Assembly (NCBI GenBank): GCA_020621405.1
Contig: JAHRYN010000003.1
Span: 1 to 64,000 of the forward strand
Origin: Betaproteobacteria bacterium
GTDB taxonomy: Bacteria; Pseudomonadota; Gammaproteobacteria; Burkholderiales; Rhodocyclaceae
Direction: 5' to 3'
DNA: 64,000 bases
Positions 20,689 through 29,410 of this stretch are shown here, in pieces (the stretch's first letter is position 1; each line of letters opens with the position of its first letter). Below the pieces are notes generated by a model. That model was given only the letters and a program-made list of their open reading frames with translations. It was not told where the DNA came from and did no database searches. The position numbers and the translations under genes were made by a program.

Positions 20689-21437
20689 GCGCACAACCGA
20701 TCAACTGCATCGACTTCCGCCGCGAGAAGCTGGCCGACCCGCGGCATCTGTCCGAAGCGGCGGAAGAACACCTGATCGCCTGCCCCGTCTGCCAGGACTT
20801 CTCGCGCCGCATCAACGCGCAGGAACGCCTGCTGCAGCACACGGTGAGCATCGAGGTGCCGGACAGCCTGGCCGACCGCATCATCGTGTCCAGCCGGTCG
20901 CGTACCGGCGCGCCGTTCAAGCTGTGGGCGCTGGCCGCCAGCCTGGTGCTCAGCGTGGGCATGGGCGTGCAGCTGTGGCATGCCGCGCCCGACCGCGAAC
21001 GCGTGGCGCTGGCGGTCGAGCATGTGCGGCACGAACCCGAGGCCTTCATGAGCACGCGGCTGATCGCGCCGGAGCGCGTGGCCCAGGTGTTCGAGAATTT
21101 CGGCGCCGAAGTGCGCGTCCCGCTGTCGTCGGTGCGCTACGTCAAGCTGTGCCCGGTACCGGGCGGCACCGGCTGGCACATCGTGTTCGACACACCCGGC
21201 GGCCCGGCCACCCTGCTGCTGCTGCCGCAGAAGGGCGACCGCACGACCGGCATCGTCACCGCCAGCTACGGCGGCATGGGGGTGCATGTGGAACCCGGTG
21301 GCCAGGGCATGTTCGCCGTCGTCGCTACCAATGAAGCGGCGGCGCGCGACGCTGCCAACATGCTGCACCGGCATGTGAGCTGGGGTCCCGGCGCGACGCT
21401 GACCGACAACGAACGGGGTCATCGCCCGCGTACCTGA
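20685..21437 (+). CDS. Zinc-type anti-sigma factor (DUF3379-like), membrane-anchored
   Basis: 250 residues from GTG 20685. The cytoplasmic head carries His29-x3-Cys33-x2-Cys36 (HLIACPVC), the zinc-anti-sigma (ZAS) motif that binds ECF sigma factors and often senses thiol oxidation. One transmembrane segment at about residues 78-95 (LWALAASLVLSVGMGVQLW) is followed by a C-terminal periplasmic domain of about 150 residues ending before a terminator. The overall layout resembles DUF3379 proteins. By family rule it should hold the upstream sigma factor inactive until stress. The family name is tentative, the role likely. Confidence 0.8.
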   Translation: MSAQPINCIDFRREKLADPRHLSEAAEEHLIACPVCQDFSRRINAQERLLQHTVSIEVPDSLADRIIVSSRSRTGAPFKLWALAASLVLSVGMGVQLWHAAPDRERVALAVEHVRHEPEAFMSTRLIAPERVAQVFENFGAEVRVPLSSVRYVKLCPVPGGTGWHIVFDTPGGPATLLLLPQKGDRTTGIVTASYGGMGVHVEPGGQGMFAVVATNEAAARDAANMLHRHVSWGPGATLTDNERGHRPRT

Positions 21438-21477
21438 TCAAGCCGCTCGGGTACAAATCCGCTCAATCCCGCAGTGC

Positions 21478-21513
21478 CGGACGCAGGCCTTACAATCCTG
21501 CGTCCGTTTTTTT
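21478..21513 (+). terminator. Intrinsic terminator of the sigma/anti-sigma operon
   Basis: A perfect 10-bp stem (cggacgcagg / cctgcgtccg) with a 9-base loop and seven T residues follows the anti-sigma stop by 40 bases. It ends 21 bases before the helicase ATG, so the helicase needs its own promoter or read-through. Confidence 0.92.
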
Positions 21514-21534
21514 GTCCGCACGCGCCGCCACGCG

Positions 21535-24500
21535 ATGGAACTTACCCGCCTGCTGACACAGCTCGACAGCCGCATGCTGGGCGAACTGTTCTCCGAAGAC
21601 ACGATCGCACGCGGCAGCCACTACGTGTCGCGGGTCGGCGACATCGACGTCAGCGGTCCGACGCTGCGCGCGCTGGTGCGCGGCTCGCGCCCGCAGCCCT
21701 ACCAGGTGTCGGTGCGCCTGGAACGGCGCGAATACTTCGGCGAACGCACGCTGGAAATCGCCACTCGCTGCTCCTGCCCGGTCGGCAACCGCTGCAAGCA
21801 CGCGGTCGGCCTGCTGCTGGCCGCAAAGAAACAGGGCGAACTGATAGAAAAGCCGCGCACCGAAGTGCTGCGCTGGGCGCAGGGTCTCGCCCGCCGGCTG
21901 GCCGAACAGCACAACGCCACGCCCGCCGCGCGCACGGTACGCGATGCCGTGATCTATCTGGTGCTGACCCGGCGCGCGCTGACACCCGAATTCAGGTTGC
22001 TCAAGGCGCACCTGAGCCGCGAAGGCGCCTTCACCGGAGACGGTCAGCCCTGGTTCAACTTCGAACAGGCGCTGCTGAAGCCGCCCTCCTTCGTGCAGGA
22101 CAGCGACCTGCCGGTGTTCCGCATCCTGCGCGACGCGATACGCAAGCGCTCGGGCAGCGCCTTCGTGCCGTTCGAACTGCGCGGCAGTGACGGGCTGGCC
22201 GTGCTGCGCGCCGCACTCGAAACCGGGCGGGCATTCGTCACCGAGCCGGAAGAACCGGGCCGGGACAGCCATGCCCGGCATCTGGCGGCCGGCGAACCGC
22301 GTGCCGGCCAGCTCGACTGGCAGACCGAAAAGCTGGGCGTGCGCGCGCTCCTGGTGTGCGAACCGCCGGCCGACTACGTGCTGCCGACCGACCCGCCCTG
22401 GTATCTCGACCTGGAACGCGGTGCAGCCGGCGAAATCACCCATCCGGCCCGTCCGGCCGTGCAGGCGGTGCTCGAACTGCCGGTGCTGTCGCCGGCCGAG
22501 CTGCCGCTGGTCGCCGAGGCGCTGGCGCAGGCGGCGCCGTCGCTGCCCTCGCCGCTCGGCCGCGATGCGAGCCGGCTGCCGGCGCTGACCGCGGCGCTGC
22601 GTCCGGTACTGCATCTGGCGACACTGCCGGTCTGGCACGTCAAGCCGCACCGGCACTACGACAAGGCACTCGGACACGCGCTGTACGACATCGCGACCGT
22701 CACGCTGGAATACGGCGCCGCACGCTTTTCCGCGACCGACGACTCCGACCTCGCGACGCTGCCCAACGGTCGCGCAGTGCGCGTGACACGCGACCCGGAC
22801 GCCGAAGCCGGTGCGCTGGCCGCGCTGGCTGCGGCCGGCTTCGCGCCGGTGCAGGCGCGCTGGCTGCAGATGCATGCCTCGCTGCCGATCGGCGCACTCG
22901 GACTGGAAAGCGAGGAGGCGTGGGCACATTTCTTTGCCGACACGGCTGCCGCACTCGCCGCCGCCGGCTGGCAGATCGACTGCCCACCGGACTTCCGCCA
23001 CCGCGTGCTGGTGGTCGACGACTGGCACGCCGACCTGGATGAAAGTGGCGCAGGCTGGCTGGAACTGTCGCTCGGCATCGACGTGGCGGGCCGCCGGCTC
23101 GACCTCGCCCCGCTGCTGCACGCACTGTTCAGGCGCGACGGCCGCTGGCTCGACCCGGTCGCGCTCGGCCGCATGCGCGACGACGAAACCACCGACCTGT
23201 ACACGCCGGAAGGCGAACGCATCGTGGTGCAGGCCGGCCGCATCAAGCCGCTGGCGCGCACCCTGGTCGACCTGTTCGATCATCCGGGCGGCGGGCCGCT
23301 GAAGGTGTCGCGCATGGACGCACCGCGGCTGGCCGAGGCGCTGAACGACAGCTGGTCGCGCGCCGGCTTCCAGTCGCTGGACACATGGCTGGAGCGCCTG
23401 CGTGGCATGCGCGGTGTCGCCCCGGTCACCGAACCGGAGGGTTTCGGCATCGCGCTGCGGCCCTACCAGCGCGAAGGCCTGGCCTGGCTGCAGCACCTGC
23501 GGGCGCATGATCTGGGCGGCATCCTGGCCGACGACATGGGGCTGGGCAAGACCGCCCAGACACTGGCCCATCTGCTGACCGAAAAGCAGGCCGGCCGGCT
23601 CGACCGGCCGGCGCTGGTGGTGCTGCCGACCTCGCTGGTGTTCAACTGGCAGCGCGAAGCCGAGCGCTTTGCACCTGACCTGCGCGTGCTCAAGCTGCAC
23701 GGCCCCGACCGCGCCGACCACTTCGCGCGCATCCCCGAACACGACGTCTGCCTGACCACCTATCCGCTGCTGTGGCGCGACCACGAAAAGCTCGCGGCAC
23801 ATGACTACCACCTGCTGATCCTGGACGAGGCGCAGACCGTGAAGAACGCCGGCAGCCAGGCAGCGAAGGCGGTGCGCCTGCTGCGCGCCCGCCACCGGCT
23901 TTGCCTGACCGGCACGCCGATGGAAAACCACCTGGGCGAACTGTGGACCCAGTTCGACTTTCTGCTGCCCGGTTTCCTCGGCGAATCGAAGGACTTCACC
24001 CGCGCCTGGCGCACGCCGATCGAAAAGCACGGCGACGCGATTCGGCGCGAACTGCTGGCGAAGCGGGTGGCGCCCTTCATCCTGCGCCGGCGCAAGGACG
24101 ACGTGGCGAAGGAACTGCCACCCAAGACCGAGGTGCTGCGCACGGTCGAACTGACCGGCCGCCAACGCGATTTGTACGAAACCGTGCGCGTGGCGATGGA
24201 CAAGCGGGTACGCGAGGAAGTCGCGTCGCGCGGCTTCGCGCGCAGCCGCATCGTCATCCTCGACGCCCTGCTCAAGCTGCGCCAGGTGTGCTGCGACCCG
24301 CGCCTGCTCAAGTCCGACGCGGCGGCGCGAGTAAAGGAACGCGCCAAGCTCGACCTGCTGATGGACATGCTGGAAAACCTGCTGGCCGAAGGCCGCAAGG
24401 TGCTGGTGTTCTCGCAATTCACGGGCATGCTCGACCTGATCCACGAGGCGCTGCGCGAAGCCGGCATCGGCTCGGTGATGCTGACCGGCGAAACCACCGG

Positions 24501-24855
24501 GCGCGAGGCGGTCGTGCGCCGCTTCCAGGAAGGCACGGTGCCGGTATTCCTGATCAGCCTGAAGGCCGGCGGCGTCGGCCTGAACCTGACCGCGGCCGAC
24601 ACCGTCATCCACTACGACCCCTGGTGGAATCCGGCCGCCGAGAATCAGGCCAGCGACCGCGCCCACCGCATCGGTCAGGACAAGCCGGTTTTCGTCTATA
24701 AATTGATCGTGGCCGGCAGCATCGAGGAGCGCATCGTCGCGCTGCAGGAAAGGAAGGCGGCGCTGGCCGACGGCATACTGGCCAACGACGAGACGGCGCT
24801 GGAGAAGTTCGGTGAAACGGATCTGGCGGCGCTGTTCGAACCGCTCGCGGACTGA
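21535..24855 (+). CDS. SWIM zinc-finger SNF2-family helicase
   Basis: 1106 residues. A SWIM zinc finger (CSCPVGNRCKHAVGLL, about residues 79-94) is near the N-terminus. A long variable middle precedes a SNF2 ATPase from about residue 640: LADDMGLGKTAQTLAHLL (motif I), LILDEAQTVKN (motif II), LCLTGTPMENHLGELW (motif III). The C-terminal helicase half has LVFSQFTGMLDLI, GGVGLNLTAADTVIHYDPWW and ASDRAHRIGQ. Such bacterial Swi2/Snf2 proteins remodel nucleic-acid-protein complexes; the target is unknown (RapA is a distant relative). Confidence 0.93.
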   Translation: MELTRLLTQLDSRMLGELFSEDTIARGSHYVSRVGDIDVSGPTLRALVRGSRPQPYQVSVRLERREYFGERTLEIATRCSCPVGNRCKHAVGLLLAAKKQGELIEKPRTEVLRWAQGLARRLAEQHNATPAARTVRDAVIYLVLTRRALTPEFRLLKAHLSREGAFTGDGQPWFNFEQALLKPPSFVQDSDLPVFRILRDAIRKRSGSAFVPFELRGSDGLAVLRAALETGRAFVTEPEEPGRDSHARHLAAGEPRAGQLDWQTEKLGVRALLVCEPPADYVLPTDPPWYLDLERGAAGEITHPARPAVQAVLELPVLSPAELPLVAEALAQAAPSLPSPLGRDASRLPALTAALRPVLHLATLPVWHVKPHRHYDKALGHALYDIATVTLEYGAARFSATDDSDLATLPNGRAVRVTRDPDAEAGALAALAAAGFAPVQARWLQMHASLPIGALGLESEEAWAHFFADTAAALAAAGWQIDCPPDFRHRVLVVDDWHADLDESGAGWLELSLGIDVAGRRLDLAPLLHALFRRDGRWLDPVALGRMRDDETTDLYTPEGERIVVQAGRIKPLARTLVDLFDHPGGGPLKVSRMDAPRLAEALNDSWSRAGFQSLDTWLERLRGMRGVAPVTEPEGFGIALRPYQREGLAWLQHLRAHDLGGILADDMGLGKTAQTLAHLLTEKQAGRLDRPALVVLPTSLVFNWQREAERFAPDLRVLKLHGPDRADHFARIPEHDVCLTTYPLLWRDHEKLAAHDYHLLILDEAQTVKNAGSQAAKAVRLLRARHRLCLTGTPMENHLGELWTQFDFLLPGFLGESKDFTRAWRTPIEKHGDAIRRELLAKRVAPFILRRRKDDVAKELPPKTEVLRTVELTGRQRDLYETVRVAMDKRVREEVASRGFARSRIVILDALLKLRQVCCDPRLLKSDAAARVKERAKLDLLMDMLENLLAEGRKVLVFSQFTGMLDLIHEALREAGIGSVMLTGETTGREAVVRRFQEGTVPVFLISLKAGGVGLNLTAADTVIHYDPWWNPAAENQASDRAHRIGQDKPVFVYKLIVAGSIEERIVALQERKAALADGILANDETALEKFGETDLAALFEPLAD

Positions 24856-24957
24856 CACCGCGCCGTCGCCGCCCGGACGCTCACATCCTCCAGTCTGGTG
24901 ACCATGACTTCCGATGCCGCCGGGCGCCGGACTCAATCCGGAAAATGAAGGCTGCTT

Positions 24958-25065
24958 ATGTCTGAGGAGCGCAGACTCCGAGTATCTTTCGCTTCGGACT
25001 CCCGTCTGCGGCCGACGCAGCGGATCCGCCGGGATGTAGTCATCACCACAAGGAGAAAAAAATGA
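24958..25065 (+). other. Possible leader ORF and hairpin in the sodC 5' region
   Basis: A 35-codon frame (ATG 24958, AAGG upstream) runs to a TGA that overlaps the sodC ATG as ATGA. Its product would be Arg-rich. The same stretch can pair cgcagac (24973-24979) with gtctgcg (25006-25012), enclosing a smaller ccga/tcgg stem. Either a coupled leader peptide or a structured untranslated leader; no known riboswitch fits. Confidence 0.2.
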
Positions 25066-25574
25066 AGCATGCGATCGTACTGGCAGCCGCTCTCGTGTCT
25101 GCAGGCGCCTGGGCTGGCTCCGAAATCACGCTCAATATGGTTGACGAAAAGGGTGTCGGCGCCGAAATCGGCACCGTCCAGGCCACGGACTCGAAATACG
25201 GACTGGTGCTGACGCCGTCGCTGCGCGGGTTGCCGCCCGGCCTGCACGGTTTCCATGTTCACCAGAATCCGAGCTGCGACGCCAAGGAAAAGGACGGCAA
25301 GATCGTCCCGGCGTTGGCTGCGGGTGGCCATTTCGACCCGGCTGGCACCGGCAAGCACGGCGAACCCTGGGGTGAGGGCCATCTGGGCGATCTGCCGCCG
25401 CTGTATGTCGACGCCTCGGGCAACGCGACTCAGCCGGTTCTGGCGCCGCGCCTCAAGGTTGCCGATCTCGCCGGCCGCTCGATCATGGTGCACGCTGGCG
25501 GAGACAACCACGCCGATCATCCGGCACCGCTCGGTGGCGGGGGCGCCCGCATGGCATGCGGCGTCGTGAAGTAA
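25062..25574 (+). CDS. sodC: Periplasmic Cu/Zn superoxide dismutase SodC
   Basis: Converts superoxide to hydrogen peroxide and oxygen in the periplasm. 170 residues with a signal peptide ending at about residue 19 (SAGAWAG). Copper/zinc ligands are visible in [37 protein letters not shown], and [13 protein letters not shown]. The two disulfide cysteines are in NPSCD and ARMACGVV. A strong AAGGAG ribosome site lies 6 bases before ATG. It heads a close run with GFA, VOC, peroxiredoxin and DUF1499 genes. Confidence 0.97.
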   Translation: MKHAIVLAAALVSAGAWAGSEITLNMVDEKGVGAEIGTVQATDSKYGLVLTPSLRGLPPGLHGFHVHQNPSCDAKEKDGKIVPALAAGGHFDPAGTGKHGEPWGEGHLGDLPPLYVDASGNATQPVLAPRLKVADLAGRSIMVHAGGDNHADHPAPLGGGGARMACGVVK

Positions 25575-25631
25575 GCGTCCTCATCGACGCACGATCTGCG
25601 GCCGGAGCGGCATCACGTACGGGGAGGTGAC

Positions 25632-25979
25632 ATGAACTACACCGGAAGCTGCCACTGCGGCCGCATCGCCTTCGAGGTCGACGGCGAACTGACGGGCGCG
25701 ATGTCCTGCAACTGTTCGATCTGCCGGCGCAAGGGCGCACTGATGTGGTTCGTGCCACGCGAGGCACTGACCTTGCGCACGCCGGAATCCGCGCTGGCGA
25801 CCTACACCTTCAACAGGCATGCGATCCGGCACCACTTCTGCCCGACCTGCGGCATTCATCCGTTCGGCGAAGGCACGAAGCCGGACGGTTCGCGGATGGC
25901 GGCGATCAACATCCGCTGTCTGGACGGGGTCGATATCGAGGCGCTGCCGGTCACGCGGTTCGACGGCGCTTCGCTGTGA
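25632..25979 (+). CDS. GFA-fold (CENP-V/Gfa) zinc protein
   Basis: 115 residues with the cysteine pattern of the glutathione-dependent formaldehyde-activating family: GSCHCGRIAFEV, SCNCSICRRKG and FCPTCGIHPF, which bind two zinc ions. Family members act on, or are proposed to act on, S-hydroxymethylglutathione, but many have unknown substrates. GGGGAGG stands 5 bases before ATG. It lies 57 bases after sodC and 10 bases before the VOC gene, so an electrophile or oxidative-stress role is reasonable inference only. Confidence 0.88.
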   Translation: MNYTGSCHCGRIAFEVDGELTGAMSCNCSICRRKGALMWFVPREALTLRTPESALATYTFNRHAIRHHFCPTCGIHPFGEGTKPDGSRMAAINIRCLDGVDIEALPVTRFDGASL

Positions 25980-25989
25980 GCGCACCGGC

Positions 25990-26412
25990 ATGAAACCGCG
26001 GGTCACGCTGATCACGCTCGGCGTCGATGATCTCGAGCGCTCGCTGCACTTCTACCGCGACGGCCTCGGTCTGGCGACCGACGGCATCGTCGGCAGCGGG
26101 TTCGAACACGGTGCCGTCGTGTTCTTCGAGCTGCAGGCCGGACTCCGGCTCGCGCTGTGGCCGCGCGCCAGTCTGGCGCACGACGCTGGCGTGAGGTCCG
26201 GTGCGCCCGACGCAACCGGCTTTGCGCTGGCGCACAACGTCGCGTCGAAGGCCGAAGTTGATGCCGTGATGCGCGAGGCGCAGGCGGCCGGCGCGCACAT
26301 CACGAAACCGGCGCAGGACACCTTCTGGGGTGGCTACGCCGGCTACTTCGCCGACCCGGACGACCACCTGTGGGAAGTGGCATGGAATCCGGACTGGGCA
26401 CAGCCGGAATGA
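25990..26412 (+). CDS. VOC-superfamily (glyoxalase-like) protein
   Basis: 140 residues with paired beta-alpha-beta-beta-beta units of the vicinal oxygen chelate fold: VTLITLGVDDLERSLHFYRDGLG at the N-terminus and GYAGYFADPDDHLWEVAWNP at the C-terminus, where the glutamate of LWEV is a usual metal ligand. No substrate can be inferred. Start at ATG 25990 (MKPRVTLI); longer frames upstream overlap the GFA gene. The stop overlaps the peroxiredoxin start as ATGA. Confidence 0.88.
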   Translation: MKPRVTLITLGVDDLERSLHFYRDGLGLATDGIVGSGFEHGAVVFFELQAGLRLALWPRASLAHDAGVRSGAPDATGFALAHNVASKAEVDAVMREAQAAGAHITKPAQDTFWGGYAGYFADPDDHLWEVAWNPDWAQPE

Positions 26413-26972
26413 ACACGCCCTTCGGTTCGCTGCCGGACAATCTGCCGGCGCCGCTCGACGACGGCGCCGCCGCCCATCTCGAAGGACTGGCGCTGCCGTC
26501 CGTGCGGCTGCCTGCGACCGACGGCAGCCTGGTCGACCTGGCTTCGCTGAGCGGCCGACAGGTCATCTACATCTATCCGATGACCGGCCGCCCCGGTGTC
26601 CCACTGCCGGACGGCTGGGACGCCATTCCCGGCGCACGCGGCTGCACGCCGCAGTCGTGCGCTTTCCGCGACCACCATGGGGAACTGGCGGCACTGGGCG
26701 CCGGCGTGTTCGGCATGAGCACGCAGGACAGCGATTACCAGCGTGAGGCGCATGCACGGCTGCATCTGCCCTTCCCGCTGCTGAGCGATGACGCGCTGCA
26801 GCTGAAGGCGGCACTGCGGCTGCCCACCTTCGTCGCGGATGGCCGCGAACTTTATCGGCGGCTCACGCTGGTCATCGACAACGCACATATCGTCAAGGTG
26901 TACTACCCGGTGTTCCCGCCCGACCGCAACGCGCAGGACGTGCTGGACTGGCTGGTTGCAAACACGCGATGA
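26409..26972 (+). CDS. Peroxiredoxin (AhpC/TSA, BCP-like)
   Basis: 187 residues with a thioredoxin fold. The catalytic region is IYIYPMTGRPGVPLPDGWD and then ARGCTPQSCAFRD; the first Cys (GCTPQ) is the likely peroxidatic residue and the second, four positions on, a possible resolving residue. The insert between PMTG and the Cys is longer than in ordinary BCP. It should reduce peroxides at the expense of thiols. Starts at ATG 26409, overlapping the VOC stop, and overlaps the DUF1499 start by 4 bases. Confidence 0.88.
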   Translation: MNTPFGSLPDNLPAPLDDGAAAHLEGLALPSVRLPATDGSLVDLASLSGRQVIYIYPMTGRPGVPLPDGWDAIPGARGCTPQSCAFRDHHGELAALGAGVFGMSTQDSDYQREAHARLHLPFPLLSDDALQLKAALRLPTFVADGRELYRRLTLVIDNAHIVKVYYPVFPPDRNAQDVLDWLVANTR

Positions 26973-27439
26973 AATACCTGACGACCCGCCTGGCCTGTAC
27001 ATCGCTCGCGTTCGCGTGCGTGATGTCCGCCGCCACCGGGATGCAGGAGGCGCTGGCGGACCAGACCGCCCAATACGCACTGAGGCCATGCCCTGACCGG
27101 CCGAACTGCGTATCGACCGAAACAGCCGACCCCGGCCGCAGGATGGCGCCGATCCCTTTAACCGGCAGCGCCGGGGCAGCACAGGCCGGTCTGCTGACGG
27201 CAATCCGCGCACTGCCGCGCAGCAGCATCACGCACGATGAACCGGGCCATGTCGTGGCCGAATTCCGTTCGCGCACCTTCGGTTTTGTTGACGAGGCGGA
27301 ATTCGTGATCGACGCCGACTCCGGATCGATCCGCTTCCGCAGCGGCGCACGCAGCGGCTACTGGGACCTGGGCGTGAATCGCGCCCGCATGGAGGAACTG
27401 GCGCGCACGCTCAATCCGGCGACCCTGCCGGCGAAGTAG
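26969..27439 (+). CDS. Exported DUF1499 protein
   Basis: 156 residues, signal peptide ending near EALADQ (about residue 31). The rest is DUF1499: CPDRPNCVSTET near the start, VVAEFRSRTFGFVDEAEFVID in the middle and VNRARMEELARTL at the end. Function is unknown. It is translationally coupled (ATGA) to the peroxiredoxin and is the last gene of that run. Its final 29 bases overlap the end of the converging histidine kinase gene. Confidence 0.85.
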   Translation: MKYLTTRLACTSLAFACVMSAATGMQEALADQTAQYALRPCPDRPNCVSTETADPGRRMAPIPLTGSAGAAQAGLLTAIRALPRSSITHDEPGHVVAEFRSRTFGFVDEAEFVIDADSGSIRFRSGARSGYWDLGVNRARMEELARTLNPATLPAK

Positions 27440-29225
27440 GCGGCAGCGGGTCGGGTTCCAGCACGAAGCGCACGCAGCCGTCCCGGTTGTGGTCCAGCCG
27501 CAGCCGGTAACCCGCGCCCTCGGCCAGACGCGCCGACTGATACAGGCCGACACCCAGACCACTGGCGGAAGCGACCGGTGCGCGCAGCAGGTCTTCGGCC
27601 AGACGCGCCGGGATCGCGTCGCCGCCGTCCTCGACCGACAGGCGCTCGCCGCCGAGGCGCAGCACGATGCCGATGCCAGGCTCGGCCAGGCGCTTCTGCT
27701 GCGCATTGGCGATCAGGTTTTCCGCCACCATCGTATACAGCGCAGAGGGCAGGTTCAGCCCGGGTTCGGTCGCCCCTTCGACGGCCACGCCCTGCTCGGC
27801 GAAGCGCGCCGACATCGCCAGCAGCCATTCGGGCGCCGGCATCGATTCACGATCGACCGGCTGCGGGCGGCGCAGCTTGTCCAGTGTCGCCTCCAGCCGC
27901 GCGGTGATGACCGGCAGCTGGCGCGCCAGCAGCGCATTGGCGCGCGCCGCGCTGTCGGCATCGCCGCCGGCTTCGCGCGCGGCGTAGCACAGCGTGTTCA
28001 GCGACTGCAGCAGGTTCTTGACGTCGTGCGTCAGGCGCGCACCGGTATCGTGAATTGCGGACAGATAGGACAGGCGGCGCAATTCCTCGGTACGCAGCCT
28101 GGCCTGATAGAACTGGCCGAGCAGCTGCACCAGCAGGTTGAAATGCCAGACCAGGCCGCCGGACAGCGGGCGCGCGGTGAACAGCGTCAATGCCAGCAGC
28201 GGATGTTCGAACTCATAACGGCATGTTCCATGCTGGCCGAAACTGCCGCTGCGCGACTCGTCCGGTCCGCCGCGGGTGCGCCATTCGCCGCCGCCGACCA
28301 GCGGCAGTGCGAGCAGCCGGTTGGCCGCACGCGCGACGAATTCGTCCGGCCGTCCCTCCTCCTGCGACAGCGAGGCCAGGCTTTCCAGCCATTTTTCGTA
28401 GGGCAGCGCCAGCGACAGCACATAGCGCGTGAACGCCACGCTCAGCCCGCCGAAGCCGGCGCGCGGATTCCATGCCCAGCTCATGATCATCAGCACGGCG
28501 GCCAGCACACCCAGCGTACCGAGCAGCGCACGCAGGTAGTCGATGCCGGCCAGCTGCATCGCGGTCAGGGTGCCGAGCACGAGCACGGCGAGCAGCAGCA
28601 GCACGAACAGCCCGGACACGAAATCGAGCACTTCGCGGTCGCGGTCGCCCCGTTCGTGACCGGGCACCAGCAGCATCACGGTCAGCGCCAGCGGCGACAG
28701 CCACAGTCCGAGCACGTCCAGGCCGTCCGGGACATGCAGTTCCGGCGGCAGCGCACGCGGCAGCGCAACGGTGAGCAGCGCGGTGATCAGGTAGGCCAGC
28801 GCACCGAGGTAATAGATGCGTGGCCCGCGCGAACGCGAGAAGAACACCTTGCCGCCGACCAGACCGGCCAGCAGCAGAAGCCACAGTCCGAGCGTCAGCG
28901 GCCGGTAGAACCACAGGAACAGCCCGACCAGAGAAACCAGTACGGTGACGGCGCGCCGATCGAGCCGGCTTTCGGCACGCACCAGCGGCTGCCACAGCAG
29001 CAGCAGCCCGAGATGCGGCAGCAGCGCGACGCGGGCGAAACGGACGTCGTCACCGGCGAGCAACACGAGATGCAGACTCACCAGCATGCACAGCAGCAGC
29101 CAGGGCTGGACGCGCGCCAGCCAGACGACGACACGCGCGACCGGCACCGCTGAGTCGTGCCGTCTCAAGACACCGCCCCGGCGGATAGCCCGTCCGCAAA
29201 CGCCCGAAAAAAGTGACCGGAACAT
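27411..29225 (-). CDS. Eight-TM sensor histidine kinase (PrsK-like)
   Basis: 604 residues. About eight hydrophobic segments fill residues 35-260, followed by a GAF-like sensor region (about 265-380) and a kinase core. The phospho-acceptor box is LTHDVKNLLQSLNTL at about residue 405. The ATPase domain has N-box ENLIANAQQKR, VEDGGDAIP and a GLGVGLYQSARLAE loop. Layout and H-box resemble PrsK, the kinase of PEP-CTERM/exosortase regulation, rather than PilS, but no response regulator is adjacent. It is divergent from the pilin gene and overlaps DUF1499 tail to tail. Confidence 0.82.
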   Translation of the reverse strand: MFRSLFSGVCGRAIRRGGVLRRHDSAVPVARVVVWLARVQPWLLLCMLVSLHLVLLAGDDVRFARVALLPHLGLLLLWQPLVRAESRLDRRAVTVLVSLVGLFLWFYRPLTLGLWLLLLAGLVGGKVFFSRSRGPRIYYLGALAYLITALLTVALPRALPPELHVPDGLDVLGLWLSPLALTVMLLVPGHERGDRDREVLDFVSGLFVLLLLAVLVLGTLTAMQLAGIDYLRALLGTLGVLAAVLMIMSWAWNPRAGFGGLSVAFTRYVLSLALPYEKWLESLASLSQEEGRPDEFVARAANRLLALPLVGGGEWRTRGGPDESRSGSFGQHGTCRYEFEHPLLALTLFTARPLSGGLVWHFNLLVQLLGQFYQARLRTEELRRLSYLSAIHDTGARLTHDVKNLLQSLNTLCYAAREAGGDADSAARANALLARQLPVITARLEATLDKLRRPQPVDRESMPAPEWLLAMSARFAEQGVAVEGATEPGLNLPSALYTMVAENLIANAQQKRLAEPGIGIVLRLGGERLSVEDGGDAIPARLAEDLLRAPVASASGLGVGLYQSARLAEGAGYRLRLDHNRDGCVRFVLEPDPLPPTSPAGSPD

Positions 29226-29367
29226 GACAACCCTGTCGAAAATCGGTCACATCCGGATCGAAAACGGTCGCATGGTACGCAACGGCGACATTCGGCAGGC
29301 ATCGGGTCGAAAAAAAAATTATTTAAATTCATTCGGATGCAGAAAAAAACCGGAACTGGATCACGGC

Positions 29368-29383
29368 CGGCACGAAACCTGCA
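29368..29383 (+). promoter_or_regulatory. Sigma-54 (-24/-12) promoter of the pilin-like gene
   Basis: CGGCACGAAACCTGCA matches the sigma-54 consensus (TGGCACG-N4-TTGCA): GGCACG is exact, TGCA is exact, and GG (29369-29370) to GC (29381-29382) has the required 12-base step. The predicted transcript start is near 29394, giving a 17-base leader that contains the GGAGG ribosome site of the pilin gene. Pilin genes are often sigma-54 dependent. Confidence 0.65.
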
Positions 29384-29410
29384 AACGGTGGAGCGAAACG
29401 GAGGATTCAC

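Noticed and set aside
21490-24936. A 1148-codon open frame antisense to the SNF2 helicase
   Set aside because: It is a shadow of the helicase codon bias, without recognisable motifs, and also runs through the sigma-operon terminator.
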